Below, piece after piece: positions 7,875 to 16,050 of a stretch of 45,507 bases of DNA. Every line of letters starts with the position of its first letter. Within the stretch, counting starts at the first letter, position 1. A program made the position numbers and the translations under genes. The DNA comes from Actinomyces sp. GTDB lineage: Bacteria > Actinomycetota > Actinomycetes > Actinomycetales > Actinomycetaceae. The stretch covers positions 1 through 45,507 of the forward strand of contig NZ_JAUMUL010000022.1 of NCBI RefSeq assembly GCF_030530635.1, given 5' to 3'. The notes under the pieces are model-generated. The model had not been told where the DNA came from. It saw only the letters and a list, made by a program, of their open reading frames with translations, and did not search any database.

Positions 7875-10643
7875 TCACAGGTCCGCGTGCTTCTGCAGGC
7901 GCTGCAGACTCAACCAGCCCACAGGAATAGGAATCCAGAAGGTGACCAGGCGGTAGACGATCGCCGTGGACAGTGCCACGCCGTTGGGCACGCCCGCAGT
8001 GACCAGGCCGGCGGTCAACGCCAACTCCACCGGGCCGATACCACCGGGGGAGGGCACCACAGAACCGACCGTGTTCGCCGCCAGATAGGTGATCGCCAGA
8101 ACCGAGAATGACAGGGTGTGCCCGAAGGCCCACAGACTCGCCCCGAAGGACAGGATGTAGCTCAGACTCAGCAGCACGGAACCACCCACACCCAGCGCCA
8201 GCCTCACCGGATTGGACATCACCCACACCAGTCGCGGCCACACCTGCCGATAGGTCGGTTCGATCTTCTCCCAGACCCAACTGCGCACCTTCGGAATGAA
8301 AAGAGCGGTGGCCACAACCGCAACCAGGGCCACGGCGATCACCAGCACCCAGCCGCTGGGCAGAGTGAGGCTAGTGGACTGGCCGGTTGTGGCCGCCACA
8401 ATGATCAGCAGCACTATGGTGACGACGAACTGCACCACCTGCACCAGCGCCACCGTGGCCACGCCGATCGCCGTCGGCACCCCCTTGCGGGACAGGAAGC
8501 GCAAGTTGATGGCGGCCCCGCCCACACCCGCCGGCGCCACCAGAGCGACCACGGAAGAGGCCAGATGCACCTCGGTGGACTTCCACAGGGGCAGTTTCAC
8601 CGGACTGAAGGCCACCAGCGTCAGCCCCGCTCCCACGTAAGTGGCCAGTGAGAAGACCAGCGCCCCCAGCATCCACCACAGATTCGCGCCCGCCACGGCG
8701 TCGGTGATCTGCTCAATGTTCAGGCGTGCCAGCAGCGTCCACAGGGCCACCAGCCCGACGACCGCCATAATGACCGTGCGCGGAGAGAAACGGGTCACCT
8801 TGGCCGGCTCCGCATGCGCCGTCGGGGTGAGATCCACCAGGGCGTCGCGCAGCTCCTGCAACACCTTGCCGCGCCGGCCCATGGCCTCACGGGTAGCGGC
8901 CGGAAGTACGATCCGCTGCAGCATCGGGGCGATAGAGGCCAACTGCTGGGTACTCAGCGAGCGGGAGGCGGCGGCGATGGCGCGATCGACGTCCGTAAGC
9001 GCCGCGGTCAGGGCCAGCAGCTGGGCGAGGTCGACCCGGCGGGACAGCTCGGAGGAGATCGTCTCCCCCGACTCCCAGCCCAGCAGCCACACCGAGCCCG
9101 CGTCGTCGACGATGACGCGGGCGGAATCGAGGTCCCGGTGGGCCAGTCCGGCCGTGTGGGCGCGACTGATCTGATCCCACAGGTCGGTCAGCACGTCATC
9201 GCCGACCTCCTCCAGGTCCGCCAGTGCGCGGGCGCCGGAGATGTGGTCGGTCACCAGCAGCACGGACTCGTCCGCCTCGGCCATGCCAACCAGGGTGGGC
9301 GCGCGCACGCCGGCCCGCCCCGCCTCCAGGATCATCAGGGCGGCGTGCTCGGCCGCCGTGCGCACCGACAGATCCCGTTCGGGAGACAAACCCTTGACCC
9401 GCACCCGGTCCCAAAGAGTGGTGAGGAAACCCGCCACCTGACGGTCGGCGTCCAGGACCGTCACGTCGCGGCGCACCCCCGCGCCGTCCCAGACGGCGTA
9501 CATGCGGTGGACGGAGAGTCTCCCGTCGGCCAGTGCCGCGGAGGAGGCCTCGGCCAGTACGGCAGCCAGATCGACGTCGTCGGCGGGCGTAATCGTGGAG
9601 GTGTCCTCCGGCGGCACCGGCGCGGGCGCCTGCGGTGCGGGCGTTGCCGCGGCCGGAGTGGGCGCAGCGGGGTCGTCAGCGGTGGTGGCGGCGTCGTCGA
9701 GCCCGGTGGGGGTGGTCAGCGGCGTCTCCCGGACGCGCTCGGTATAACCCAGCGGCGCCTGAGTCTCCACCGTCCAGGCGCGGGCGTCAGGAGCGCGGTC
9801 CATGCGGACCACCCGGACGGCATCAATGCCGGCCCGACGCAGCGCCCGCACCAGGGCGACGCCGTGGGCGCTGGTGTCGTCCACCCCGAAGGCGTAACGC
9901 ACCGCCAGCCCCGGCAGGCGGCCCAACAGGATGGAGATCACCGCGCCCGGCAGCGTAATGGCGCCACGCAGCACAGCCAGGCCCACGACGATCCACACGG
10001 CGGTCCAGGTATAGCGGATGACCGGGGAGGAACGCCGCTCACCGGCGCCCGTAAGCAGACCGGCCAAGGTGGCGAAAACCGTGGAGATGCCGACTCGGGC
10101 CGTGCCGGAGGCCGTCACCGTCAGGCCGGAGGCGAGTACGGCCGGACCCCAGGTGTCCAGCGCCCACAGACTCAGCCAGGCCAGGATGAAGCCACCGGCC
10201 CCGGCCAGCAGCGCCTCGCCGGCCGTTTGCCAGGCTCGACGCAGCAGGTTGTGCATGATCACGGCCACCGGGACCACGAAGGTAATCAGGCCCTCAATGG
10301 CCTGCAGGGGGAAGACAAGGACACGACGCAGCACCACGGCGAGCGCGTTCTGCACGTCCAGGGTGACGCCGGTGGTGGTGGCGTGGGCGTAGGCCGCCAG
10401 GATGATCATGAAGGCCAGGATCAGCGCGGCGATGGACAGGTCGAGCAGATCCTCGGCTCGGCGCAGGCGTCGTTCGGGGGCGTCCACCAGTAGCGCCGTG
10501 GTGCGGGGGGCCGCAGTTGGGGCGTCATCGCGAGTGGCCGACGGCGGCTTGCCGACCACAGGGGTGACGCCAATGCGCGGGATGCCGACCGGTGACGTGG
10601 CCTGGGCGCGTTCCGGGGTCTCCGGGGGCGGGACATCAGTCAT
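7875..10643 (-). CDS. YbhN-family (LPG synthase TM-like) protein with kinase-like domain
   Basis: About 922 residues from ATG 10643. Several membrane helices (about 60-270) come first, then a linker rich in Ala/Pro/Thr (about 320-370). A degenerate protein-kinase-like domain follows (about 370-600) with GLAHRDLDSARVIVDD, resembling a catalytic loop, and LLGWESGE where a DFG motif would sit. About eight membrane helices then form the lysylphosphatidylglycerol synthase/flippase-like domain (PAGVGGAAINLRFLSRKG, PSPGGIGPVELAL). The motif PSPGGIGPVE is a hallmark of the YbhN/UPF0104 superfamily. The role is probably lipid or polyprenyl-linked transport across the membrane. The SD is weak (ACAGG), so the start is less certain; the open frame begins at 10769. 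Confidence 0.75.
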   Translation of the reverse strand: MTDVPPPETPERAQATSPVGIPRIGVTPVVGKPPSATRDDAPTAAPRTTALLVDAPERRLRRAEDLLDLSIAALILAFMIILAAYAHATTTGVTLDVQNALAVVLRRVLVFPLQAIEGLITFVVPVAVIMHNLLRRAWQTAGEALLAGAGGFILAWLSLWALDTWGPAVLASGLTVTASGTARVGISTVFATLAGLLTGAGERRSSPVIRYTWTAVWIVVGLAVLRGAITLPGAVISILLGRLPGLAVRYAFGVDDTSAHGVALVRALRRAGIDAVRVVRMDRAPDARAWTVETQAPLGYTERVRETPLTTPTGLDDAATTADDPAAPTPAAATPAPQAPAPVPPEDTSTITPADDVDLAAVLAEASSAALADGRLSVHRMYAVWDGAGVRRDVTVLDADRQVAGFLTTLWDRVRVKGLSPERDLSVRTAAEHAALMILEAGRAGVRAPTLVGMAEADESVLLVTDHISGARALADLEEVGDDVLTDLWDQISRAHTAGLAHRDLDSARVIVDDAGSVWLLGWESGETISSELSRRVDLAQLLALTAALTDVDRAIAAASRSLSTQQLASIAPMLQRIVLPAATREAMGRRGKVLQELRDALVDLTPTAHAEPAKVTRFSPRTVIMAVVGLVALWTLLARLNIEQITDAVAGANLWWMLGALVFSLATYVGAGLTLVAFSPVKLPLWKSTEVHLASSVVALVAPAGVGGAAINLRFLSRKGVPTAIGVATVALVQVVQFVVTIVLLIIVAATTGQSTSLTLPSGWVLVIAVALVAVVATALFIPKVRSWVWEKIEPTYRQVWPRLVWVMSNPVRLALGVGGSVLLSLSYILSFGASLWAFGHTLSFSVLAITYLAANTVGSVVPSPGGIGPVELALTAGLVTAGVPNGVALSTAIVYRLVTFWIPIPVGWLSLQRLQKHADL

Positions 10644-10950
10644 GTCGGTGTCAACCTGTAGTTCTATTAGTGTGATCTGCCTCGAACGGGGCGCAATGAG
10701 CGTACCAGGCGGACCCTGGAACATCGCCGCGCACCGCGTCGGAGCAGACCGAGAAACGACTGAAAACAAGCCGTATACTCGGGATCTGCCGGTCTTGGCG
10801 GGACGTGTTGGCCGATTGGCGGGTGGGTCTCCGTCGATTGGCTAGCCGAATCGGACCGCCGAATGGCCGATGTTGTAATCATTGCGCGCTGGCAGAGTTA
10901 TACACGTCGGCAGGGAACGCCGGTCCCTGAACGCAAGATCCCTGGCTGGT

Positions 10951-10985
10951 TCGGGCCTGGGCCCCCAAGTGGGGCCTGGGCCCGA
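10951..10985. repeat. Duplicated near-palindrome GGGCCTGGGCCC
   Basis: The 12-mer GGGCCTGGGCCC occurs twice, 21 bases apart, around a short AAGTG-type spacer. Each copy is nearly self-complementary and the two together form an imperfect inverted repeat flanked by TCG and CGA. It may act as a terminator-like structure downstream of the regulator gene. Confidence 0.6.
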
Positions 10986-10996
10986 ATCGCGTTCGT

Positions 10997-11015
10997 GCCC
11001 CGCTGTGCGCGGGGC
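10997..11015. terminator. GC-rich hairpin, possible terminator
   Basis: GCCCCGC (10997-11003), a 5-base loop, then GCGGGGC (11009-11015), a perfect 7-bp stem. No T-run follows on either strand, which is common for high-GC actinobacterial terminators. It is about 360 bases past the regulator stop codon. Confidence 0.35.
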
Positions 11016-11185
11016 TCGGGGGCCTAGGGCCGGGGACCCGGCGACCAGACCCGCCACGACCACCACAGTGGCGTGGAGAGGCTGGGAGTGCGGAGCCCCG
11101 CGGTGCTGGGAGTGCGGGCTCTGCGGTTTGGTGGCGGGCCTGCGCTAGTTGGTGGTGCCGAGGCTGCGGGCCGTGGACGGGGATC

Positions 11186-11298
11186 GCGTTGGGTACGCCC
11201 CTTCGGCGTTGGGTACGCCGGTTAGACCTGTGGTGAAGGCTTCGTAGCCCTTCAGCAGACACCTAACCGGCGTAGTAGAGCACGAACCGGCGTAGTAG
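11186..11298. repeat. Symmetric arm array with 12-bp inverted repeat
   Basis: Left arms GCGTTGGGTACGCC occur at 11186-11199 and 11206-11219, a 20-base period. Right arms AACCGGCGTAGTAG occur at 11265-11278 and 11285-11298, also a 20-base period. The inner arms pair perfectly: TACGCCGGTTAG (11214-11225) with CTAACCGGCGTA (11263-11274). Between them TGAAGGC and GCCCTTCA form an inner stem with one bulge. The layout is two direct repeats on each side of a hairpin. The function is unknown; candidates are a recombination site, a protein-binding array or an RNA structure. Confidence 0.7.
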
Positions 11299-11373
11299 AC
11301 GAGTTCGGCCACAGGCGCTAACACCCCCAAACACGAAGAGCCCTCAAACTCATGCCGCTAACCGGAAGGGCCG

Positions 11374-12465
11374 CTACTGCCGTAAGGGTGCGGGGCCGGT
11401 GGAGTCGCGGACGATGAGGGTGGGTTCGATGCGCAGGTGTGTGCACGGCACCTCCGGGGATGTCAGCCTGGAGGCCAGAGTCCGGATGGCGTGGCTGCCG
11501 AGCGCCTGCTTGGGTGGTGCGATGGCGGTCAGCGCGGGACGAGCGATAGCGGCGAGTTCATCGTCGTAGGCAATGACCGACATCTCCTCGGGAACCGAGA
11601 CGCCAGAGTCCAGGAGGCACTCCAGCACCAACAGAGCGGCCTCGTCGGAGTGGACCACAATGGCGGTGACACCCTTGGCGGTGCAGTGCGCGGTGAAGTC
11701 CTTGATCCGTGCCAGGCGGGTGCCGCCCTCCTCCTGGGTGGTGTCGCAACGAATGGCCGGTTCGAGGCTCTCCGCATTCAGCGCCTGCGCACAGCCGGCT
11801 GCGATGGCGTGTCGGGAGGGGATCGGCTTGTCCAGGAGCAGAGCGATGCCTCGGTGTCCGAGACTGCGCAGGTGCTGCACACTGATCTCTCCGCCCCGGT
11901 GATGATCTGCGACGACGGAGTCGAAGCCGCGTGACATGAAAGAACGCGGTTTCGCCTCCCGCTCGACCAGGACGAGCGGCATGTCCAACTGCTCAAGGTA
12001 TTGGATCAGCCGGTCGCTGTCTGCGGACTCCACATCGGGGACGACCGCGAGCGCGTCGAGCTGCGTGTGGTCCACCAGTTGCTTGACTTGGCTCAGGTTG
12101 TCGCGGGCGGAGAAGGTGGACCCTTGCAGCAGTATGCGGGCGCCGATCTCATCGGCGGCACGGTTGGCCCCTTCGATGATGCTGGGCCAGTAGAAGTCCA
12201 GTGAGGGAGCGATGAAACCCATGGTCGTGCCCGCTTCCAGCAGCGTGGGTGAGTGCGGGTCGACGGCGAGGCGGGCCCCTCCGCGCACGCGCTTGACCAG
12301 GCCCTGTTGTGCCAGCTCGTTGATGTCGCGTCGGACGGTTATGGGGGTTACGCCAAGTTCTTCGGCCAGCGCCGCTGTGCGTACGCTTCCCCGGAGCTTG
12401 AGGCGCTTGAGGATCTGGTCGCGTCGGTTCGACGGCAGAGCTTGTGCGTCGTCTCCCAAGAGCAT
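11374..12465 (-). CDS. DeoR-type HTH / LacI-type sensor transcriptional regulator
   Basis: About 363 residues from ATG 12465, which has GGAGGAGTCCGA upstream (the frame is open to 12519). The N-terminus is a DeoR-type winged helix-turn-helix (RRDQILKRLKLRGSVRTAAL, then ELGVTPITVRRDINELAQQGLVKRVRGG). The rest is a LacI/periplasmic-binding-like sensor domain starting TMGFIAPSLDFYWPSIIEGAN and ending PTLIVRDSTGPAP. The combination of a DeoR head and a LacI body is a known but less usual architecture. It diverges from a sugar ABC transporter operon and is probably its ligand-responsive repressor. Confidence 0.85.
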   Translation of the reverse strand: MLLGDDAQALPSNRRDQILKRLKLRGSVRTAALAEELGVTPITVRRDINELAQQGLVKRVRGGARLAVDPHSPTLLEAGTTMGFIAPSLDFYWPSIIEGANRAADEIGARILLQGSTFSARDNLSQVKQLVDHTQLDALAVVPDVESADSDRLIQYLEQLDMPLVLVEREAKPRSFMSRGFDSVVADHHRGGEISVQHLRSLGHRGIALLLDKPIPSRHAIAAGCAQALNAESLEPAIRCDTTQEEGGTRLARIKDFTAHCTAKGVTAIVVHSDEAALLVLECLLDSGVSVPEEMSVIAYDDELAAIARPALTAIAPPKQALGSHAIRTLASRLTSPEVPCTHLRIEPTLIVRDSTGPAPLRQ

Positions 12466-12643
12466 TCGGACTCCTCCAACTGTTATGGGCGTGTAGACGT
12501 CCCGGCTGCATGGATGCACTCCCTGTCCGGTGGCCGGTCCGCATGAGATGCACTGCCAGGGCTTCAGGTTCCATGCTCCGCGGTTGGCACAGTGAAACCC
12601 GGGGCACCTCGGTCCGCCATGAACTTTAAGGCACGCACGGAAG

Positions 12644-12678
12644 TTCGATCATGACTCATTAGAGGCAAAACTATCGAA
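12644..12678. promoter_or_regulatory. Candidate operator half-sites for the divergent regulator
   Basis: TTCGAT (12644-12649) and ATCGAA (12673-12678) form an inverted repeat with a 23-base gap, in the 274-base divergent intergenic region just upstream of the transporter promoter. The position suits repressor binding; the short arms make this tentative. Confidence 0.3.
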
Positions 12679-12690
12679 GTAGATCAGTAC

Positions 12691-12719
12691 TTGACTTATT
12701 GGAACATCCATCCTACGCT
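12691..12719 (+). promoter_or_regulatory. Sigma-70-like promoter of the sugar ABC operon
   Basis: TTGACT (12691-12696), a 17-base spacer and TACGCT (12714-12719). Transcription would start near 12726. That is only about 14 bases before the first ATG of the binding-protein gene, so either the leader is very short or translation starts further downstream. Confidence 0.55.
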
Positions 12720-12739
12720 GTCACCAGATCTCGTTTGCA

Positions 12740-14110
12740 ATGAAGGGAAGGAGATCACCCACGCCCGTCAAGGCGCAGCCGTACACGGCACCCCCATCTT
12801 CCGGCACCCACCTCCGCATCTCTCTGCCTGCCGGGTCGGTCCCGGTGACACGCCGCTCATTCACCAGGGGCGCTCTGCTCGCCGTGCCCGGGCTGGCTCT
12901 GGCCGCCTGCGGCTCCGGCGGATCCTCCTCCGGAGAGGAGAAAACCGACACACTCACCTTCTGGCTCTCGGGTGACGCCAATGAGGGAGGCGGTTACGCC
13001 GCGCTCGCCGCCGACTATGAGGCGGAGACCGGCATCCACATCGAGATCGTCGACGTCGCCTATGACGACTTCAACACTAAGCTGGTCAATGCCGCCCTGG
13101 CCAACGATCTTCCCGATATCGGCCGGATTCCCTCGGTCGACCCCACCTTCTCTGAGGATCTGGTGGATCTGGCCGACGTCGCCTCCGAACGGGGCATTAT
13201 GAGCAGCCTGCTGGTGCCCGACGACGAGGATCGGGTCACCACCTTGCCCGCGGCGCTCACGGCGGTGGGACTGTTCATCAACAAGACCCTGTTCGAGCAG
13301 GGCGGCGTGACCTATCCCACCAGTGAGGGGGACATCTGGACCTGGGACGAGTTCGTGGAGACGGTCACGCGGGTCAGGGAGAGGACCGCAGCCGCCTATG
13401 GGCTGGTGATGGACCGTACGTCGCACCGGCTGCGCTCCTTCCTCTATCAGTTCGGCTCCGAGGGCTTCGTCGAGGGTCAAGACGGCGCGTACACGACCGA
13501 TGCGGCGGCCCGTACCGCCCTGGAGTTCTTCCGCGGTATGAACGACGACGCCACCATGCCCCGCTCGGTGTGGCTGTCGGAGGACGATCCCTCCGCCCTG
13601 TTCAAGTCTGGGCGGGTCGCCGCCTACTACTCGGGCGTCTGGCAACTGGCCGACTTCAACGCCAACATCACGGACTTCGAATGGGCGTCGGTGTATATGC
13701 CGGCCCAGCCCACCCGGGCCACCAACCTGGGCACCAACCTGATGGTGGCGTTCGACGCCAACGGACATGGTCAGGCGGCCAAGGAGTTCATCTCCTGGAT
13801 GTACCGTGAGGAGCCCTACTCGAAGTACTGTCGACTCGCCGGCGCACTGCCGTCAGTAGAAGGACTCGCGGTGGACTATGAGTTCGCTCAGGAGGCCTTC
13901 GACGTCTACAACAACGAGATCGCCGCCGCGCCTGACGTGGCCGGATACCAGATCGCCTCTCAACTGAAGTGGCAGAACGCCGGTAAGACGATGGACGGCG
14001 ACCCCCTGCGCGACGAGGTGATCAAGTACCTCGGTGGTGAACAGGACGTCGACGTGAAGATCACTGCCATTGAGACTCAGCTGACCGAGCAGGTGGGCGG
14101 CGTGTCCTGA
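12740..14110 (+). CDS. Sugar ABC transporter solute-binding lipoprotein
   Basis: 456 residues if started at ATG 12740; a GTG at 12845 would give 421 residues beginning directly at a signal peptide TRRSFTRGALLAVPGLALAAC. The twin Arg suggests Tat export, and the Cys with following GSGG is a lipobox. The mature part starts TLTFWLSGDANEGGGYAALA, typical of family 1 extracellular binding proteins of CUT1 carbohydrate importers, and contains WTWDEFVETVTRVRER. No good SD precedes either start, and the predicted promoter is very close to 12740, so the GTG may be the true start. It is the first gene of a four-gene operon with two permeases and a probable lyase. No ATPase gene is present; CUT1 systems often share one. 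Confidence 0.85.
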   Translation: MKGRRSPTPVKAQPYTAPPSSGTHLRISLPAGSVPVTRRSFTRGALLAVPGLALAACGSGGSSSGEEKTDTLTFWLSGDANEGGGYAALAADYEAETGIHIEIVDVAYDDFNTKLVNAALANDLPDIGRIPSVDPTFSEDLVDLADVASERGIMSSLLVPDDEDRVTTLPAALTAVGLFINKTLFEQGGVTYPTSEGDIWTWDEFVETVTRVRERTAAAYGLVMDRTSHRLRSFLYQFGSEGFVEGQDGAYTTDAAARTALEFFRGMNDDATMPRSVWLSEDDPSALFKSGRVAAYYSGVWQLADFNANITDFEWASVYMPAQPTRATNLGTNLMVAFDANGHGQAAKEFISWMYREEPYSKYCRLAGALPSVEGLAVDYEFAQEAFDVYNNEIAAAPDVAGYQIASQLKWQNAGKTMDGDPLRDEVIKYLGGEQDVDVKITAIETQLTEQVGGVS

Positions 14111-14139
14111 CCCGCTGCGGGCCAGGCGCAAGGACTCGG

Positions 14140-15108
14140 ATGAGTTCGAGGATGTTGGCGACAATGAGCGACCGGCACCGGGGCCGGACGGGTGCGGCGG
14201 GAGGCACCGAGCATGCCGGCGGATTCAGGAGGCGACGGTCCCCGGGAACCTACCGATGGCAGCCGCTCGTATTCACCGCCGTCATTATTGGCCTGTACGC
14301 GGTCTTCTTCATATGGCCGGCGGCCGCGGGCCTGTTCTACTCCTTCACCGACTACCGTGGGCGGGGGAGCTACGAGATAGTAGGACTGGCCAACTACGCG
14401 GAGTTGTTCGGTGACGAGGACTTCTATGGTGCGTTGGCGCGCACCTTCCAGTACGCGGTCATCGCTGTGCCGCTTACCTATGTGCTGTCATTGCTGACGG
14501 CGGTGTTCCTCACCAGTGAACGCGTGCTGGGAAGGTCCCTGGCGCGGCTGGTGTTCTTCATGCCGTGGCTGATCTCGCCGATAGTGGTCGGCGTAATCTG
14601 GCGCTGGTTGTTCGGTGAGAGCTTCGGACTGATCAACTACTTGATCGCCCAAATGGGAGGAACGGGGCCCAAATGGCAGACTGACGCCGACCTGTCACTG
14701 ATGGTGGTGGTCTTCGCGGGCGCCTGGGCCGGAACCGCCTTCTCCATGCTGCTGTTCATCTCCGCCCTTCGCAACGTCCCCCGCAGTCTCAAGGAGGCCG
14801 CCGCCCTCGACGGCGCCACCCCGTGGCAGACCTTCTGGCACGTGACCATGCCGTCGATACGCCCGACCTCGTTCATGGTGATCCTGCTGGCAACCCTCGG
14901 TGCGATGAAGGAGTTCGCCATGGTCCAGGCGGTCAACGGGGGCGGGCCGGGAACCGCCAATAACCTGATCGTGTAGTACATCTACACCACGGGCTTCTCC
15001 CAGGCGAAGATCGGCTACGCATCCGCCGCCTCAATGATCCTCATGGTCATCCTCCTGGTGCTGTCCCTGGCCCAGCTGTACGTGAACAACCGCAGGGAGG
15101 CACGATGA
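14140..15108 (+). pseudogene. CUT1 sugar ABC permease interrupted by an amber codon
   Basis: The frame runs 278 codons from ATG 14140 (AAGGA upstream) to TAG at 14974-14976. It then continues in the same frame for 43 more sense codons to TGA at 15106-15108. The product is a MalF/UgpA-like permease with six membrane segments and the EAA motif EAAALDGATPWQTFWHVTMP. The amber sits in NNLIV-stop-YIYTTGF, where relatives usually have Gln (LVQYIY); CAG to TAG is a single transition. The downstream part still encodes the last helix (ASMILMVILLVLSLAQLYV), and its TGA overlaps the next gene's ATG as in an intact operon. Either a recent nonsense mutation, a sequencing error, or suppression. Confidence 0.8.
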
Positions 15109-16043
15109 CGGCGACGACGCAGCCGGCCCGGCCAACCCGGTCGGCGGGGCCAACGTCAAGAATGTCCGGGAGGCAGCAGCCCGGTGCCCGCGGCCGGGCG
15201 AGGCGACATTCCGAGCAGGAGGTCGCGCACACCCGGAAGTCTCCTCTGCTCACCGCCGCGATGTGGCTGGTCGCCCTGGTTTACGGCTTTCCGGTGCTGT
15301 GGTTCCTGCTGTCCTCATTCAAACCGGGAGGGGAACTGTTCTCCTTCCCCCTGTCATTCCTGCCCCGGCAGTGGACTTTGGCCGGGTATACCCAGGCCTG
15401 GACCCGATTCGAGTTCGCCACCTACTTCAAGAACACCCTCATCGTCGCCTCCACCACGACGGTGCTGACGGTCATTGTCTCGGCCGCAACCGGCTATGCG
15501 CTGGCGAAGTACTCCAACCGCTGGCTCAAGGTGCTGTTCATCGCCCTGCTCATGACCACCATGCTGCCTACGGAGGTCATCCTGTCCCCGACGTTCCTGG
15601 TCATCCGTGATCTGGGTCTGTACAACCGTATTTCCGGGCTGGTAATGCCCTCGATCATGACGGCCACGGGCGTGTTCATGTTCCGGCAGTTCTTCCTGAC
15701 GGTGCCCAATGAACTGCTCGAGGCGGCGAGGCTGGACGGAGCGGGCGAGTTCTCCACCTTCTTCCGCATCATGCTGCCGCTGTCCCGGCCGATTGTGCTC
15801 ACGTTGGCGATCTTCTCCTTCCAGTGGCGCTGGAACGATTACATATGGCCGCTGATCGTCATCTCCGATAAGAACAAGTTCACGCTGCAGGTGGCGCTGC
15901 GCTCGATCGTCGGCGCGGAGAACATCAACTGGACGGTCCTTCTAGGGGCATCGATCATCTCGATCCTGCCGTTGTTGGTAATATACCTGATTTTCCAGCG
16001 CAATATCATGGGCGCGGACCTGAGCACAGGAATCAAGGACTGA
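15105..16043 (+). CDS. CUT1 sugar ABC permease (MalG-like)
   Basis: 312 residues. A basic, Pro/Arg-rich cytoplasmic N-terminus of about 48 residues precedes six membrane helices. The coupling EAA loop reads ELLEAARLDGAGEFSTFFRI, followed by LPLSRPIVLTLAIFSFQWRW and NDYIWPLIVISD, the diagnostic end of MalG/UgpE-type permeases. Its ATG overlaps the TGA of the first permease by 4 bases, showing that the pair was built to be co-translated. It imports an oligosaccharide together with the binding protein; the adjacent lyase suggests a uronic-acid-containing or host-glycan-derived substrate. Confidence 0.9.
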   Translation: MTATTQPARPTRSAGPTSRMSGRQQPGARGRARRHSEQEVAHTRKSPLLTAAMWLVALVYGFPVLWFLLSSFKPGGELFSFPLSFLPRQWTLAGYTQAWTRFEFATYFKNTLIVASTTTVLTVIVSAATGYALAKYSNRWLKVLFIALLMTTMLPTEVILSPTFLVIRDLGLYNRISGLVMPSIMTATGVFMFRQFFLTVPNELLEAARLDGAGEFSTFFRIMLPLSRPIVLTLAIFSFQWRWNDYIWPLIVISDKNKFTLQVALRSIVGAENINWTVLLGASIISILPLLVIYLIFQRNIMGADLSTGIKD

Positions 16044-16050
16044 TCCCGCG

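Larger units (their letters stand above)
10644..11373. other. 730-base intergenic region with repeats and hairpins
   Basis: It lies between the 3' end of the regulator gene (11374) and the 5' end of the YbhN-like gene (10643), both minus strand, so it holds a terminator for one and the promoter for the other. It contains a near-palindromic duplication at 10951-10985, a GC-rich hairpin at 10997-11015, a duplicated 13-mer GCTGGGAGTGCGG (11081 and 11105) and the arm array at 11186-11298. No convincing gene was found: the short frames here are repeat-derived. Confidence 0.6.

Noticed and set aside
11186..11298. CRISPR array
   Set aside because: There are only two copies of each arm, 6-base spacers and an inverted layout, with no cas genes in the window.
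11145..11330. 61-residue minus-strand gene in the repeat region
   Set aside because: The translation simply reads through the duplicated arms; there is no SD and no domain.
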